From assembly GCF_035762065.1 (NCBI RefSeq), contig NZ_DASTPW010000045.1, positions 33,397 to 97,396 of the forward strand: a stretch of DNA of 64,000 nt. The letters are read 5' to 3'. The position numbers and the translations under genes are program-made. Shown piece after piece: positions 36,927 through 44,748 of the stretch. The notes beneath the pieces are model-generated. The model saw only the letters and a program-made list of their open reading frames with translations, had not been told where the DNA came from and ran no database searches. This DNA is from Methylibium sp035762065 (GTDB lineage: Bacteria; Pseudomonadota; Gammaproteobacteria; Burkholderiales; Burkholderiaceae_C). How positions within the stretch are numbered: position 1 is the stretch's first letter; every line of letters begins with the position of its first letter.

Positions 36927-39839
36927 TCAAGCCGGGCGTTTTTCGAGCGAGCCCCACGCGTTCGACGACGGCTTCGTGTCCACAGGCTTGGTCGGCCCGG
37001 TGTCGACATAGTCACGGAACACGCGACGGGTGAGCTTGGTCTGCACCTCCGACGCATTGGTCCCGTACATCGCACCGAAGTGATCCGGCGTGACGCCCTC
37101 GCCGATGACCGTGACCGGCGTCCCGGCACGCCTCGACGCTTCAGGGACGTTCCGCGCGTCCACCGTCGTCATGTCCATCGACACCTTGCCCACCAGCGGC
37201 GCGGCCACGCCGTCGATGATGACCTTGGCGGCAGTCGGCGCGTCGCCTGGCCGGTTGCCGGCAGGGATGCGCGGCATGCCGTCCGCGTAGCCGATGGGGA
37301 TCGTCAGGACCGGCATGTCTTCCGGAGCCGTGTAGGTGTGGCCGTAGCCGATGGAGCCGCCTTGCGGGACCACGCGGTCCTGCGCCACCTTCGTCTCCAG
37401 CTTGACGGTAGGCTCCAGCGGGTTGGAGTCGGCGTCGAAAGGGGCTTGGCCGTGGAAGGTCGCGCCCATGCGCACCATGTCGCCCCTGAACTCGGGCTCG
37501 AGGAAAAGCGTGGTGGACGCTCCCGGCGACTTCTTCACGCCGGGGAAGTTGGCGCAGATCGCCTCGAAGGCCGCGAGCTGCTGGCGGCTGAGCGCACCGG
37601 CGTCACGCGAGCGGTCGGGCCGCTGCTCGTCGACGGCGTCGTCCGCCTTCGCCAGATGGGTCATCACGGTTTGCAGCTTGATGTGGCTCAGGTGCTCCGC
37701 CTGGTTTGCCACCAGGGCCTGCACGTCGTCCGCATGCATGCCGGCGCGATTCATGCCGCTGTCGACCTGCAGGAACGCGGGCAGCGCGACGCCGTGGCGC
37801 CGGCCCGCCGCGTTCCAGTCTTTCACCTGGTCCAGGCTGTTCAGCACCGGCGTGAGGCGCAGCTTGACCATCGTGTCGGTGTCCGCACCGGGAAGGATGC
37901 CGTCGAGGATGAGCACGGCCACCTTGTCGGCCATGGCGGGGATCTCCTTGCGCAGCCCCTGACGCAAGTCGATCGCCTCCGACAGCCGCGCGACGAACAG
38001 GTCCTTGACGCCTTCCTCGATGAGCACCTTGGCGAGCTTCACGGCGCCCAAGCCGTAGCCGTCGGCCTTGAGCACGACGCCCGGCTCCGTTCCCGTCGCC
38101 TTCAGGCGCTCGATGCCCACGTTGATGTTGCGCCGCATGGCACCGAGATCGACCGTCGCCACCGCGCCCGATGCCTCCTTCGTGAGGCGGGTGTCGCGCG
38201 CATGCAGGATCGCCTGACGGCGCAGCGAAACGTCATCGGTGGCGGCCGGACGCAAGGCTCCGCCCCATGCGAAGCGGGACGGTCCGGCTTCGACGGGCGG
38301 CTCCTTGGACGGCACGTATTGGCGCGGCACGCGGGACGTGAGCTTGGTCAGCGTCTCCGACGGATTGGTGCCGTACATCGCGCCGAACTGGTCGGGCGTC
38401 ATGTCCTTGCCCATCAAGGTGACGGGCGTTCCCGGCGCATGCAGTGCCGGATCGAGACGGGAGACGTCGACGGTCGTCATGTCCATCGACACCTTCCCGG
38501 CCAGTGGCGCCGCCTGGCCGGCGAGGAGAACCTGCGGCCGGGTGTCGGGCCCAGGGCCGGGATTGCCCGCCGGCACCCGCGGCAGGCCGTCGGCGTAGCC
38601 CTCCGGGAGGGTGGCGATCGTGGTCGACTGCTCAGCGACGAAGGTGTGGCCGTAGCCGACGCCGCCGCCGGGTGGCACGACGCGGGTCTGTGCCACGGTC
38701 GAAGTGAGGGTCAGCACGTTCTCGTAGGGATTCATGTCCGCGAACGGCGCCTGCCCGTGGAAAGTGCCACCCATGCGGACCATCCCGCCGTGGAACTCCG
38801 GCTCCAGCAGCACGGTCGTCGAAGCCCCCGGCGACCGCACCGCGCCTGGGAACTCCTTCGCGATCTCGTTGAACCGCTCGAGCTGTTTGCGGCTCGCCTC
38901 GCCGGCACGGCGCGGGGCGTCGGGCGCGGCGCCCGGCACGGTCTCGGCGTCGTCTGCGCAGGCGAGGTGCGTCATGACGCACTGCACGTCGATATGCGAA
39001 AGCAGCTCGTCGCGCTTCTTCAGCAGCCCTTGCAGCATTTCGTCGTTCGCACTCGCCACCGCTTCGGCGTCCTTCTCATGCATGCCCGCACGATGCATGC
39101 CGGTGTCGAACTGCAGGAAGGCAGGCAGCGGCCGGCCGACCTGGCGTGCCGCGTCATTCCAGGTCTTGACCTGTTCGACGCTGTTGAGCACCGGAGTGAT
39201 GCCGTGTTGGACGAGAAGCAACGGGTCGGCGCCGTGCAGCGTGCCGTCGAGCACCATGATGGCGACCTGACCCGACGAATTCGGCATCTCGGCGTCGAGC
39301 GCCTTGCGCAGTTCCACGGCCTCGGTGATGCGGGCGACGAAGAAGTCCCGGCAGCCGGCCGCCATCAGCGTCTTGGCCATCTCGGTGGCCCCGAGGCCGT
39401 AGCCGTCGGCCTTGACGACCGCTGCGGCGATGACATCGGGCGCGAGGTGTGCCTTGCCCTTCAGGTAGTTGCGATGGACCGCGCCCAGGTCGACCGTCGC
39501 GGTCGCTCCCGCCCCGGCCTCGGTCGGCGTCAACGAGCGTATCGACGGCGCGGCCGGGCCGTCGATGTCGTTCAGCAGGAAAGGCGAGTTCTCCCGGATC
39601 GTCTGCCGCATCTCCCGTTGCTGCATCGGTGTTTCGGGCAGCTGCGGGCCGCGCTGGCGTCGCGGGCGAACGGGCATGTCGGCCTGCGCACCTTGCGCCA
39701 TGGCGCGGGGCGACCGCGGCGAGCCTGGCATCGTCGTACCGGGCAGCTGCTGCGAAGCGGGCCCTCCCGCATCGGCCGCGCCGGTGCCGCGACTGGTTGA
39801 CGGTTGCGGAGAAGAGGGTCGCGACCTGATTCTGTCCAT
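36927..39839 (-). CDS. Tandem double alanine racemase with TAL-effector-like leader
   Basis: A 970-residue single chain. Residues 1-110 are disordered, rich in Pro, Ser, Arg and Gln, without a hydrophobic signal; the opening MDRIRSRPSSPQP strongly resembles the MDPIRSRTPSP start of Xanthomonas TAL effectors. Two complete PLP alanine-racemase units follow (about 112-510 and 558-945). Each keeps the PLP lysine (VVKADGYG Lys143; VVLKADGYG Lys591), catalytic tyrosine (GYGHT Tyr396; Tyr832), Arg250/Arg698, His291/His728, Arg355/Arg790 and GYADG (Tyr415/Tyr851). Both units also end in a similar tail (FAWGGALRPA; NAWGSLEKRPA). By the Geobacillus Alr numbering, Cys311 is Ser and Tyr354 is Ser or Arg, which may widen specificity. 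It is divergent from mxaR. The frame stays open upstream but that part lies over the promoter and mxaR. Confidence 0.88.
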   Translation of the reverse strand: MDRIRSRPSSPQPSTSRGTGAADAGGPASQQLPGTTMPGSPRSPRAMAQGAQADMPVRPRRQRGPQLPETPMQQREMRQTIRENSPFLLNDIDGPAAPSIRSLTPTEAGAGATATVDLGAVHRNYLKGKAHLAPDVIAAAVVKADGYGLGATEMAKTLMAAGCRDFFVARITEAVELRKALDAEMPNSSGQVAIMVLDGTLHGADPLLLVQHGITPVLNSVEQVKTWNDAARQVGRPLPAFLQFDTGMHRAGMHEKDAEAVASANDEMLQGLLKKRDELLSHIDVQCVMTHLACADDAETVPGAAPDAPRRAGEASRKQLERFNEIAKEFPGAVRSPGASTTVLLEPEFHGGMVRMGGTFHGQAPFADMNPYENVLTLTSTVAQTRVVPPGGGVGYGHTFVAEQSTTIATLPEGYADGLPRVPAGNPGPGPDTRPQVLLAGQAAPLAGKVSMDMTTVDVSRLDPALHAPGTPVTLMGKDMTPDQFGAMYGTNPSETLTKLTSRVPRQYVPSKEPPVEAGPSRFAWGGALRPAATDDVSLRRQAILHARDTRLTKEASGAVATVDLGAMRRNINVGIERLKATGTEPGVVLKADGYGLGAVKLAKVLIEEGVKDLFVARLSEAIDLRQGLRKEIPAMADKVAVLILDGILPGADTDTMVKLRLTPVLNSLDQVKDWNAAGRRHGVALPAFLQVDSGMNRAGMHADDVQALVANQAEHLSHIKLQTVMTHLAKADDAVDEQRPDRSRDAGALSRQQLAAFEAICANFPGVKKSPGASTTLFLEPEFRGDMVRMGATFHGQAPFDADSNPLEPTVKLETKVAQDRVVPQGGSIGYGHTYTAPEDMPVLTIPIGYADGMPRIPAGNRPGDAPTAAKVIIDGVAAPLVGKVSMDMTTVDARNVPEASRRAGTPVTVIGEGVTPDHFGAMYGTNASEVQTKLTRRVFRDYVDTGPTKPVDTKPSSNAWGSLEKRPA

Positions 39840-39931
39840 GGTGTGCCGTAGAGGTTGAGAAGGACGTGGCAGGTCGGTCGTCGATTGACACCGAGCAAGC
39901 CCTCGACATGGGGACGCCTGCCGTAGTCGAG

Positions 39932-39993
39932 AACGTATGTCGTCGAGCGCGCCGGCGACGAAGCAAAGCCGCAGGAGCGTGCGAGATAACGAA
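39932..39993 (-). promoter_or_regulatory. Imperfect PIP-like box upstream of the double racemase
   Basis: On the minus strand TTCGT (from 39993) is followed at the correct N15 spacing by TGCGG, one mismatch in the second TTCG, and 31 bp later by TACGTT (39937-39932), which fits YANNNT. The geometry equals that of the two good boxes near 10.4 and 12.4 kb. With one mismatch in the core the match could be chance. Confidence 0.35.
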
Positions 39994-40146
39994 ATCGCAG
40001 AACGAGGGGCGGCGAAGCGGGTCGGCGCAGCGGCCATGCCGCACGCATGCGTTGCACGACGGAGCAGGGCCGGGGAAAGCCCTCGGCTTGTGCTCGGGCG
40101 CAGCGCCGGCCATCCTCGGCGCGGGTACGCACGACGACGGAGACGC

Positions 40147-41169
40147 ATGGATTCGAACGACGGCCTGCTGGCTGACTGGCGCAGCCGCGCGCTGGAGCTG
40201 GAGTCGCTGGCCGCCCGCGCGGTGATCGGGCAGGCGAGGGCGCTGCGGCTCATCACGATCGCGACCTTCGCGCGCGGGCACGTGCTGCTGCAAGGCGACG
40301 TCGGCGTCGGCAAGACGACGCTGCTGCGCAGCGTGGCGCACCTGATCGGCGGCGCCTTCGGGCGCGTCGAAGGCACGATCGACCTGATGCCGAACGACCT
40401 CGTCTACCACACGCACCTGAGCGCCGAGGGCCGCCCGCAGATCGACCCCGGCCCGCTCACGCAGCACGGCGACGACCTCGCCATCTTCTTCTTCAACGAG
40501 ATCAACCGCGCCCGCCCGCAGGTGCACGCCTTGCTGCTGCGGGTGATGGCCGAGCGCAGCCTGCACGCCTTCAACCGGGAGTACCACTTCCCGCACCTGC
40601 AGGTGTTCGCCGACCGCAACCGCGTCGAGCGGGAGGAGACCTTCGAGATCTCGTCGGCCGCGCGCGACCGCTTCATGATGGAGATCACCGTCGACGCGCC
40701 GGCGAGCGACGACGACCGGCGCGCGCTGATGTTCGACACCCGCTTCCACGACACCGACGCGCTGGTTGCGAGCCTGCCCGCGGCGATGCTTCCCTACCGT
40801 GAGCTGGCGACGGTGGCCGCGGCGATCCAGCACGGCGTGCAGTCTTCCGACGCGCTGCGCGACTACGCGCTGCACTTGTGGCGCGCGACCTCGGAGCCCG
40901 GCCACTTCGGCGTCGTGCTGCAGTCGGCCGACGTGCGCTCGGTGATGCTGGCCGGCGCCAGCCCCCGCGGCATGAGCCTGATGCTGCGCGCGGCGCGCGT
41001 GGCGGCCTGGCTCGACGGCCGCAGCTACGCGACGCCCGAGGACCTGCGCGCGGTGTTCTTCGAGACGATCGCGCACCGGCTCTGCCTGCAGCCGGTGTAC
41101 GAGTTGCGACGCGGGGAGATCGTCGGCGAGCTGATGGGCGGGATCGTCGGAAAGGTGGCGGCGCCTTGA
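40147..41169 (+). CDS. mxaR: MoxR-type AAA ATPase, MxaR
   Basis: A 340-residue AAA+ ATPase of the MoxR family with Walker A LLQGDVGVGKTTLLRS and Walker B IFFFNEINRARPQVHALLLRVM. In this gene order (MoxR ATPase, DUF58 protein, MxaA, two vWA proteins and MxaK) it is the chaperone-like ATPase MxaR, thought to load calcium or otherwise mature the periplasmic PQQ-dependent alcohol dehydrogenase. The start is the ATG giving MDSNDGLLADW. The stop overlaps the next gene by one base. Confidence 0.9.
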   Translation: MDSNDGLLADWRSRALELESLAARAVIGQARALRLITIATFARGHVLLQGDVGVGKTTLLRSVAHLIGGAFGRVEGTIDLMPNDLVYHTHLSAEGRPQIDPGPLTQHGDDLAIFFFNEINRARPQVHALLLRVMAERSLHAFNREYHFPHLQVFADRNRVEREETFEISSAARDRFMMEITVDAPASDDDRRALMFDTRFHDTDALVASLPAAMLPYRELATVAAAIQHGVQSSDALRDYALHLWRATSEPGHFGVVLQSADVRSVMLAGASPRGMSLMLRAARVAAWLDGRSYATPEDLRAVFFETIAHRLCLQPVYELRRGEIVGELMGGIVGKVAAP

Positions 41170-42149
41170 TGTTCGAAGGCTTGTTCGGTGGCGAAAGTCG
41201 GAGGCGCTCGGCTGGCGTGTCACGGGGTAAGCCCGACCCCGCTCAGCCTCGGGGTACCGAATTCGCTGCGTCGGGCTCACCCCGTACCGCGCGTCCCGGC
41301 TCGAGCGAGGCGGCGGAGTTTCACTACCGCGTGCGCCAGCTCGCCGCGGGGCATGTGCCGGGTGCGCATCGGAGTCGGCGAGGGGACAGCGGGCTCGAAT
41401 TTCGCGGCCACGTCGCGCTGGCCGATGCAGGCGATCTGCGACGCATCGATCTGCACGCGAGCGTGCGCGATCCGCTGGGGCTTCACTCGGGCAACTGGCA
41501 GGTCAAGGTCTTCAGCGAGCGCAAGGCGGTGTCGGTCGTGGTCGTGGCCGACCTGTCGGCATCGATGGGCTTCGAGGGCCGCCGGCGGCGGCTCGACGTG
41601 CTGGCCGACTTCACCGCGGCCACCGCGCGGTCCGCGTGGCGACACGGCGACGCCTTCGGCTTCGTCGGTTGCGACGACGAAGTGCGCGCCGCGTGGACGC
41701 TGCCCCCGACGCGGCAGCGCGGCGCCGGCGAGGCCCTGGCCGCGCGGCTGCGCGCCTTGGAGCCCGCGGGCGGCGCGGGCGGCTTGCGGCAGGCCGCGGC
41801 GTCGTTGCCGGTGCGGCGCAGCCTGGTGTTCCTGGTGTCGGACTTCCATGCGCCGCTCGATTCGATCGATGCATCGCTCGGCGCGTTGGCCGCGCACGAG
41901 CTGGTGCCGGTCGTGCTGTGGGACGCCGAGGAGTTCGCGCCGCCGGCCGACGGCATCGCCTACCTCGTCGACGCGGAGAGCGGCGCACGGCGCATGGTCT
42001 GGATGCGACCGGCGCTGCGCGAGCGCTGGCACGCGGCGCGCGTCGAGCGGCGTGCGGCGCTGCATGCGCTGTTCGACCGCCACCGGCTCGATCCGCTCGA
42101 GCTGTTCGACGGCTACCGCGCCGATGCGGTCACCGCGCATTTCGTCTGA
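41169..42149 (+). CDS. mxaS: DUF58 protein MxaS
   Basis: A 326-residue cytoplasmic DUF58 protein with a vWA-like core (KAVSVVVVADLSASMGFEGRRRRLD, a MIDAS-like DxSxS) and the family segment RDPLGLHSGNWQVKVFSERK. DUF58 proteins pair with MoxR ATPases. Translation is coupled to mxaR by TGATG. The N-terminal 50 residues are Arg/Gly/Ser-rich and low in conservation. In methylotrophs MxaS is needed for active methanol dehydrogenase. Confidence 0.87.
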   Translation: MFEGLFGGESRRRSAGVSRGKPDPAQPRGTEFAASGSPRTARPGSSEAAEFHYRVRQLAAGHVPGAHRSRRGDSGLEFRGHVALADAGDLRRIDLHASVRDPLGLHSGNWQVKVFSERKAVSVVVVADLSASMGFEGRRRRLDVLADFTAATARSAWRHGDAFGFVGCDDEVRAAWTLPPTRQRGAGEALAARLRALEPAGGAGGLRQAAASLPVRRSLVFLVSDFHAPLDSIDASLGALAAHELVPVVLWDAEEFAPPADGIAYLVDAESGARRMVWMRPALRERWHAARVERRAALHALFDRHRLDPLELFDGYRADAVTAHFV

Positions 42150-42159
42150 GGCGGCAGCA

Positions 42160-43092
42160 GTGCGACGGCTCGCAACGCTGGTGCGGGTGGCGGCCTCGGT
42201 CGCGGCGCTCGTGGCGGCCTCCGCTGCGCCGGCGCCTGCGGCCGAGCCGGAGTCCATCGGCGTGCGCATCGACGAGCCGCGCGCCTTCGGCCACACGGTG
42301 GGCGACGTGGTGACGCGGCGCATCGAACTCGACGTGCCGCGCCGGCTGAAGCTCGACGAGCGGTCGCTGCCGCAGCCGGGGCGCGTCGGGCAGTCGTTCG
42401 AGCTGCGCGAGGTCGGGCACAGCCGCCGGCCGGGGCTGCGCAGCGTCCGCCACGTGCTGCTGTTGCGCTACCAGGTCTTTCGCGCTGTCGAGTCGCCGCG
42501 GGTGCTGGACCTGCCGGCCTTCGTGCTGCGCTTTCCCGGCGAGCCGCGCACCGAGGAGCTGCGCATCGACTACGCGCCGGTCGGGGTGACGCCGCTGGCG
42601 CCATCGCCGGCCGCGCTGCGCGAGGGCCTGGGCAGCCTGCGGCCCGACGTGCCGCCGCCGGCGATCGAAACAGGCGGCGAACAACTGCGGCTGGCGGCCT
42701 ACGCGCTCGTCGCGGCCGGGCTGCTGGTCTACCTCGGCTACACCATCTGGGGCTGGGCCTGGTGGCAGCGGCGGCACCGGCCGTTCTCGGCGGCGCTGCG
42801 CCGGCTGCGGGGGCTGCAGCGGCAAGGCGCCGACGACGAGGCGCTGCGCGAGGCCTGGCGCACGCTGCACGCGGCGATCGACGCGACCGCCGGCCGCGTG
42901 CTCGATGCGCGCGCGGTCGAACAGTTCGTCGCGATGTCGCCGCGCCACGCGCCGTTGGCCGACGAGCTGCGCTGGTTCTTCGGCCGTTCGCAGCAGGTCT
43001 TCTTTGCCGGTGGTCCCGGCGGGAGCGACGACGCGGCGCGGCTGCTCGCGCTGTGCCGCCACGGCCGTGCGATCGAGCGGGGCCTGGCATGA
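42160..43092 (+). CDS. mxaA: MxaA-like protein
   Basis: A 310-residue protein with an N-terminal signal or anchor (VAASVAALVAASAAPAPAAE), a periplasmic domain (about 35-190), one membrane helix (about 191-212, LAAYALVAAGLLVYLGYTIW) and a cytoplasmic tail. In operon order it matches MxaA, needed for calcium insertion into methanol dehydrogenase. The start is taken as the GTG ten bases after mxaS; an ATG 36 bases earlier inside mxaS is possible. The assignment relies more on position than on motifs. Confidence 0.75.
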   Translation: MRRLATLVRVAASVAALVAASAAPAPAAEPESIGVRIDEPRAFGHTVGDVVTRRIELDVPRRLKLDERSLPQPGRVGQSFELREVGHSRRPGLRSVRHVLLLRYQVFRAVESPRVLDLPAFVLRFPGEPRTEELRIDYAPVGVTPLAPSPAALREGLGSLRPDVPPPAIETGGEQLRLAAYALVAAGLLVYLGYTIWGWAWWQRRHRPFSAALRRLRGLQRQGADDEALREAWRTLHAAIDATAGRVLDARAVEQFVAMSPRHAPLADELRWFFGRSQQVFFAGGPGGSDDAARLLALCRHGRAIERGLA

Positions 43093-44144
43093 ATCTCGAC
43101 TCGCTTGCCAGCGCGCTCGGCCTCGGCTTCGCGCAGCCGCTGTGGCTTGCGCTGCTGCCGTTGGCGGCCTTGCCGCTGCTCGGCGACGGCCGCGCGCAGC
43201 GGCGCCACGCCTGGCTCGCGCTGCTGCCGCGCGACCGCGCCTCGGAGCTGCTGCGCTGGTTGCTGCGCGTGCTAGGCGCGGCGGCGATCGCTGCGCTGGT
43301 CGGTGCATTGGCCGGGCTGTATCGCGCCGAGTACGAGATCGAGCGCGTGGGCCGCGGCGCGGAGATCGTGTTGCTGCTCGACCGCAGCCGCAGCATGGAC
43401 GAGCGCTTCGTCTACCGCGTCGCCGGTGGCCCGACGCCGGGCACCGCCGCCTGGTACGCCTACAACCAGGCCGACGACGCCGAGCGCGTCAGCAAGGGCC
43501 AGGCGGCGCGGCGCATCCTCGCCGAGTTCGCGGCCAAGCGCGAGGACGACCGCTTCGCGATGGCGCTGTTCAGCACGCTGCCGATCGGCCTGTTCGACTT
43601 CACCCGGAAGCCCGACATCGTGCAGGCCGCGATCGCGGCCGGCGAGGTCGGCCGTGGTCTCAACGAGACCGACATCGCCGCCGCGCTGCTGCACGGCATG
43701 GCCTACTTCGACCGGCGGCCCTACACCGGCTCGCGCATCGTGCTGCTGGTGTCCGACGGCGGCGATCACATCGATCCGGCCGCGAAGCTGCAGATCGCCG
43801 AGCGGCTGCGCGAGCAGCGGGTCGCGCTCTACTGGATCTACATCCGCTCGGCGCGCAGCCCGGGGCTGCAGGGCGCCGATTCGCCGGGCGGCGCGGCCGA
43901 CGCGGTGCCCGAGGTGTCGCTCGACCGCTTCTTCCGTTCGACCGGCGCGCCCTACCGGGTCTACGAGGCGGAGAGCCCCGATGCACTGAAGCGCGCCATC
44001 GACGACGTCGGCCGGCTCGAGAACCTGCCGATCGCGTACGCCGAGCGGGTGCCGCGGCGCGACCTGACCGCCGGCGCCTACGCCGTTGCGCTCGCGGCGG
44101 TGCTGCTGTTGCTGGGAAGCCGCTGGCGGGGGGAGGCACGATGA
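43089..44144 (+). CDS. mxaC: vWA-domain membrane protein MxaC
   Basis: A 351-residue membrane protein of the BatA/MxaC type: N-terminal hydrophobic segments (about 14-31 and 54-77), a vWA domain with the MIDAS motif LLLDRSRSMDE (DxSxS), TDIAAALLHGMAYF and LVSDGGDHID, and a C-terminal helix. The metal-site residues are present. It overlaps mxaA and mxaK by four bases each. It probably acts at the membrane with the MxaR ATPase. Confidence 0.87.
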   Translation: MNLDSLASALGLGFAQPLWLALLPLAALPLLGDGRAQRRHAWLALLPRDRASELLRWLLRVLGAAAIAALVGALAGLYRAEYEIERVGRGAEIVLLLDRSRSMDERFVYRVAGGPTPGTAAWYAYNQADDAERVSKGQAARRILAEFAAKREDDRFAMALFSTLPIGLFDFTRKPDIVQAAIAAGEVGRGLNETDIAAALLHGMAYFDRRPYTGSRIVLLVSDGGDHIDPAAKLQIAERLREQRVALYWIYIRSARSPGLQGADSPGGAADAVPEVSLDRFFRSTGAPYRVYEAESPDALKRAIDDVGRLENLPIAYAERVPRRDLTAGAYAVALAAVLLLLGSRWRGEAR

Positions 44145-44689
44145 CGGTGCTGCGCCCGAGATTGCGGCTGCGGCTGGTGGCCGCGTTGCTCGTCGCGCTG
44201 GTGCTGGCTGCGGCGTTCGACGGCTGGCGGCTGCACGGCAAGCGCAGCGACAACGCGCGGATCGCCGCCGGCATCGACGAGCGGCCGCCGCTGGGCAGCC
44301 GCGCCGAGTTGCGCTTCGCGCATGCGAGCCGGCTGGCTTTCCGCGGCGACCGCGAAGCCGCGGTCGACACCTGGCGGCTGCTGCAGGACGACACGCCGCT
44401 CGGCCAGGCGGCCCGCTACAACGCCGCGAACCAGCTGCTGCGCCAGGCGCTGGTGCTGCGCGATTCGCCGCTGCCTGGCCAGGCGCTGCCGCTGCTCGAA
44501 CTGGCGAAGGCCGGCTACCGCGAGGTGCTGCGTCACGACCCGACGCACTGGGACGCCCGCTACAACCTCGAGCGCGCGCAGCGGCTCCAGCCCGATCCGG
44601 ACGACGCCGATCCCTCGCCGGCCGGCCCGCCCGAGCAGGCGGAGCGCGCCGCGACGACGATGCGCGGCGTCTCGCGCGGGCTGCCATGA
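44141..44689 (+). CDS. mxaK: MxaK-like protein
   Basis: A 182-residue protein with one N-terminal membrane anchor (LRLVAALLVALVLAAAFDGW) and a TPR-like helical periplasmic part (HASRLAFRGDREAAVDTWRLL, ARYNAANQLLRQALVLR, WDARYNLERAQRLQPDPDD). Size and order match MxaK of the methanol dehydrogenase cluster. The start overlaps the mxaC stop (ATGA). The gene is followed by a 20-codon mini-ORF that bridges to mxaL. Confidence 0.8.
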   Translation: MTVLRPRLRLRLVAALLVALVLAAAFDGWRLHGKRSDNARIAAGIDERPPLGSRAELRFAHASRLAFRGDREAAVDTWRLLQDDTPLGQAARYNAANQLLRQALVLRDSPLPGQALPLLELAKAGYREVLRHDPTHWDARYNLERAQRLQPDPDDADPSPAGPPEQAERAATTMRGVSRGLP

Positions 44690-44748
44690 ACGTCGCGGCC
44701 CGCAAGCAAGCGCAGCGGCGCCACGCCGCGCCGGGGGCCTGCCGGTGA
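44686..44748 (+). CDS. 20-codon mini-ORF bridging mxaK and mxaL
   Basis: It begins with ATGA over the mxaK stop and its own TGA overlaps the GTG start of mxaL (GTGA). Its 20 codons (MNVAARKQAQ...) show no family. Since all other junctions of the operon are direct overlaps, this small frame may only carry ribosomes across the 55-base gap to mxaL. It could also be chance. Confidence 0.35.
   Translation: MNVAARKQAQRRHAAPGACR

Noticed and set aside
39959..40016. Pair of TTCG motifs on the minus strand as a perfect hrpII box
   Set aside because: The perfect TTCG copies upstream of the racemase lie 23 and 31 bases apart, not 20; only the one-mismatch alternative fits the spacing.
39840..40376. 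N-terminal extension of the double racemase frame
   Set aside because: The open frame continues 179 codons upstream but runs over the likely promoter and into mxaR on the other strand, and is low in conservation-like content. The MDRIRSRP start is far more convincing.
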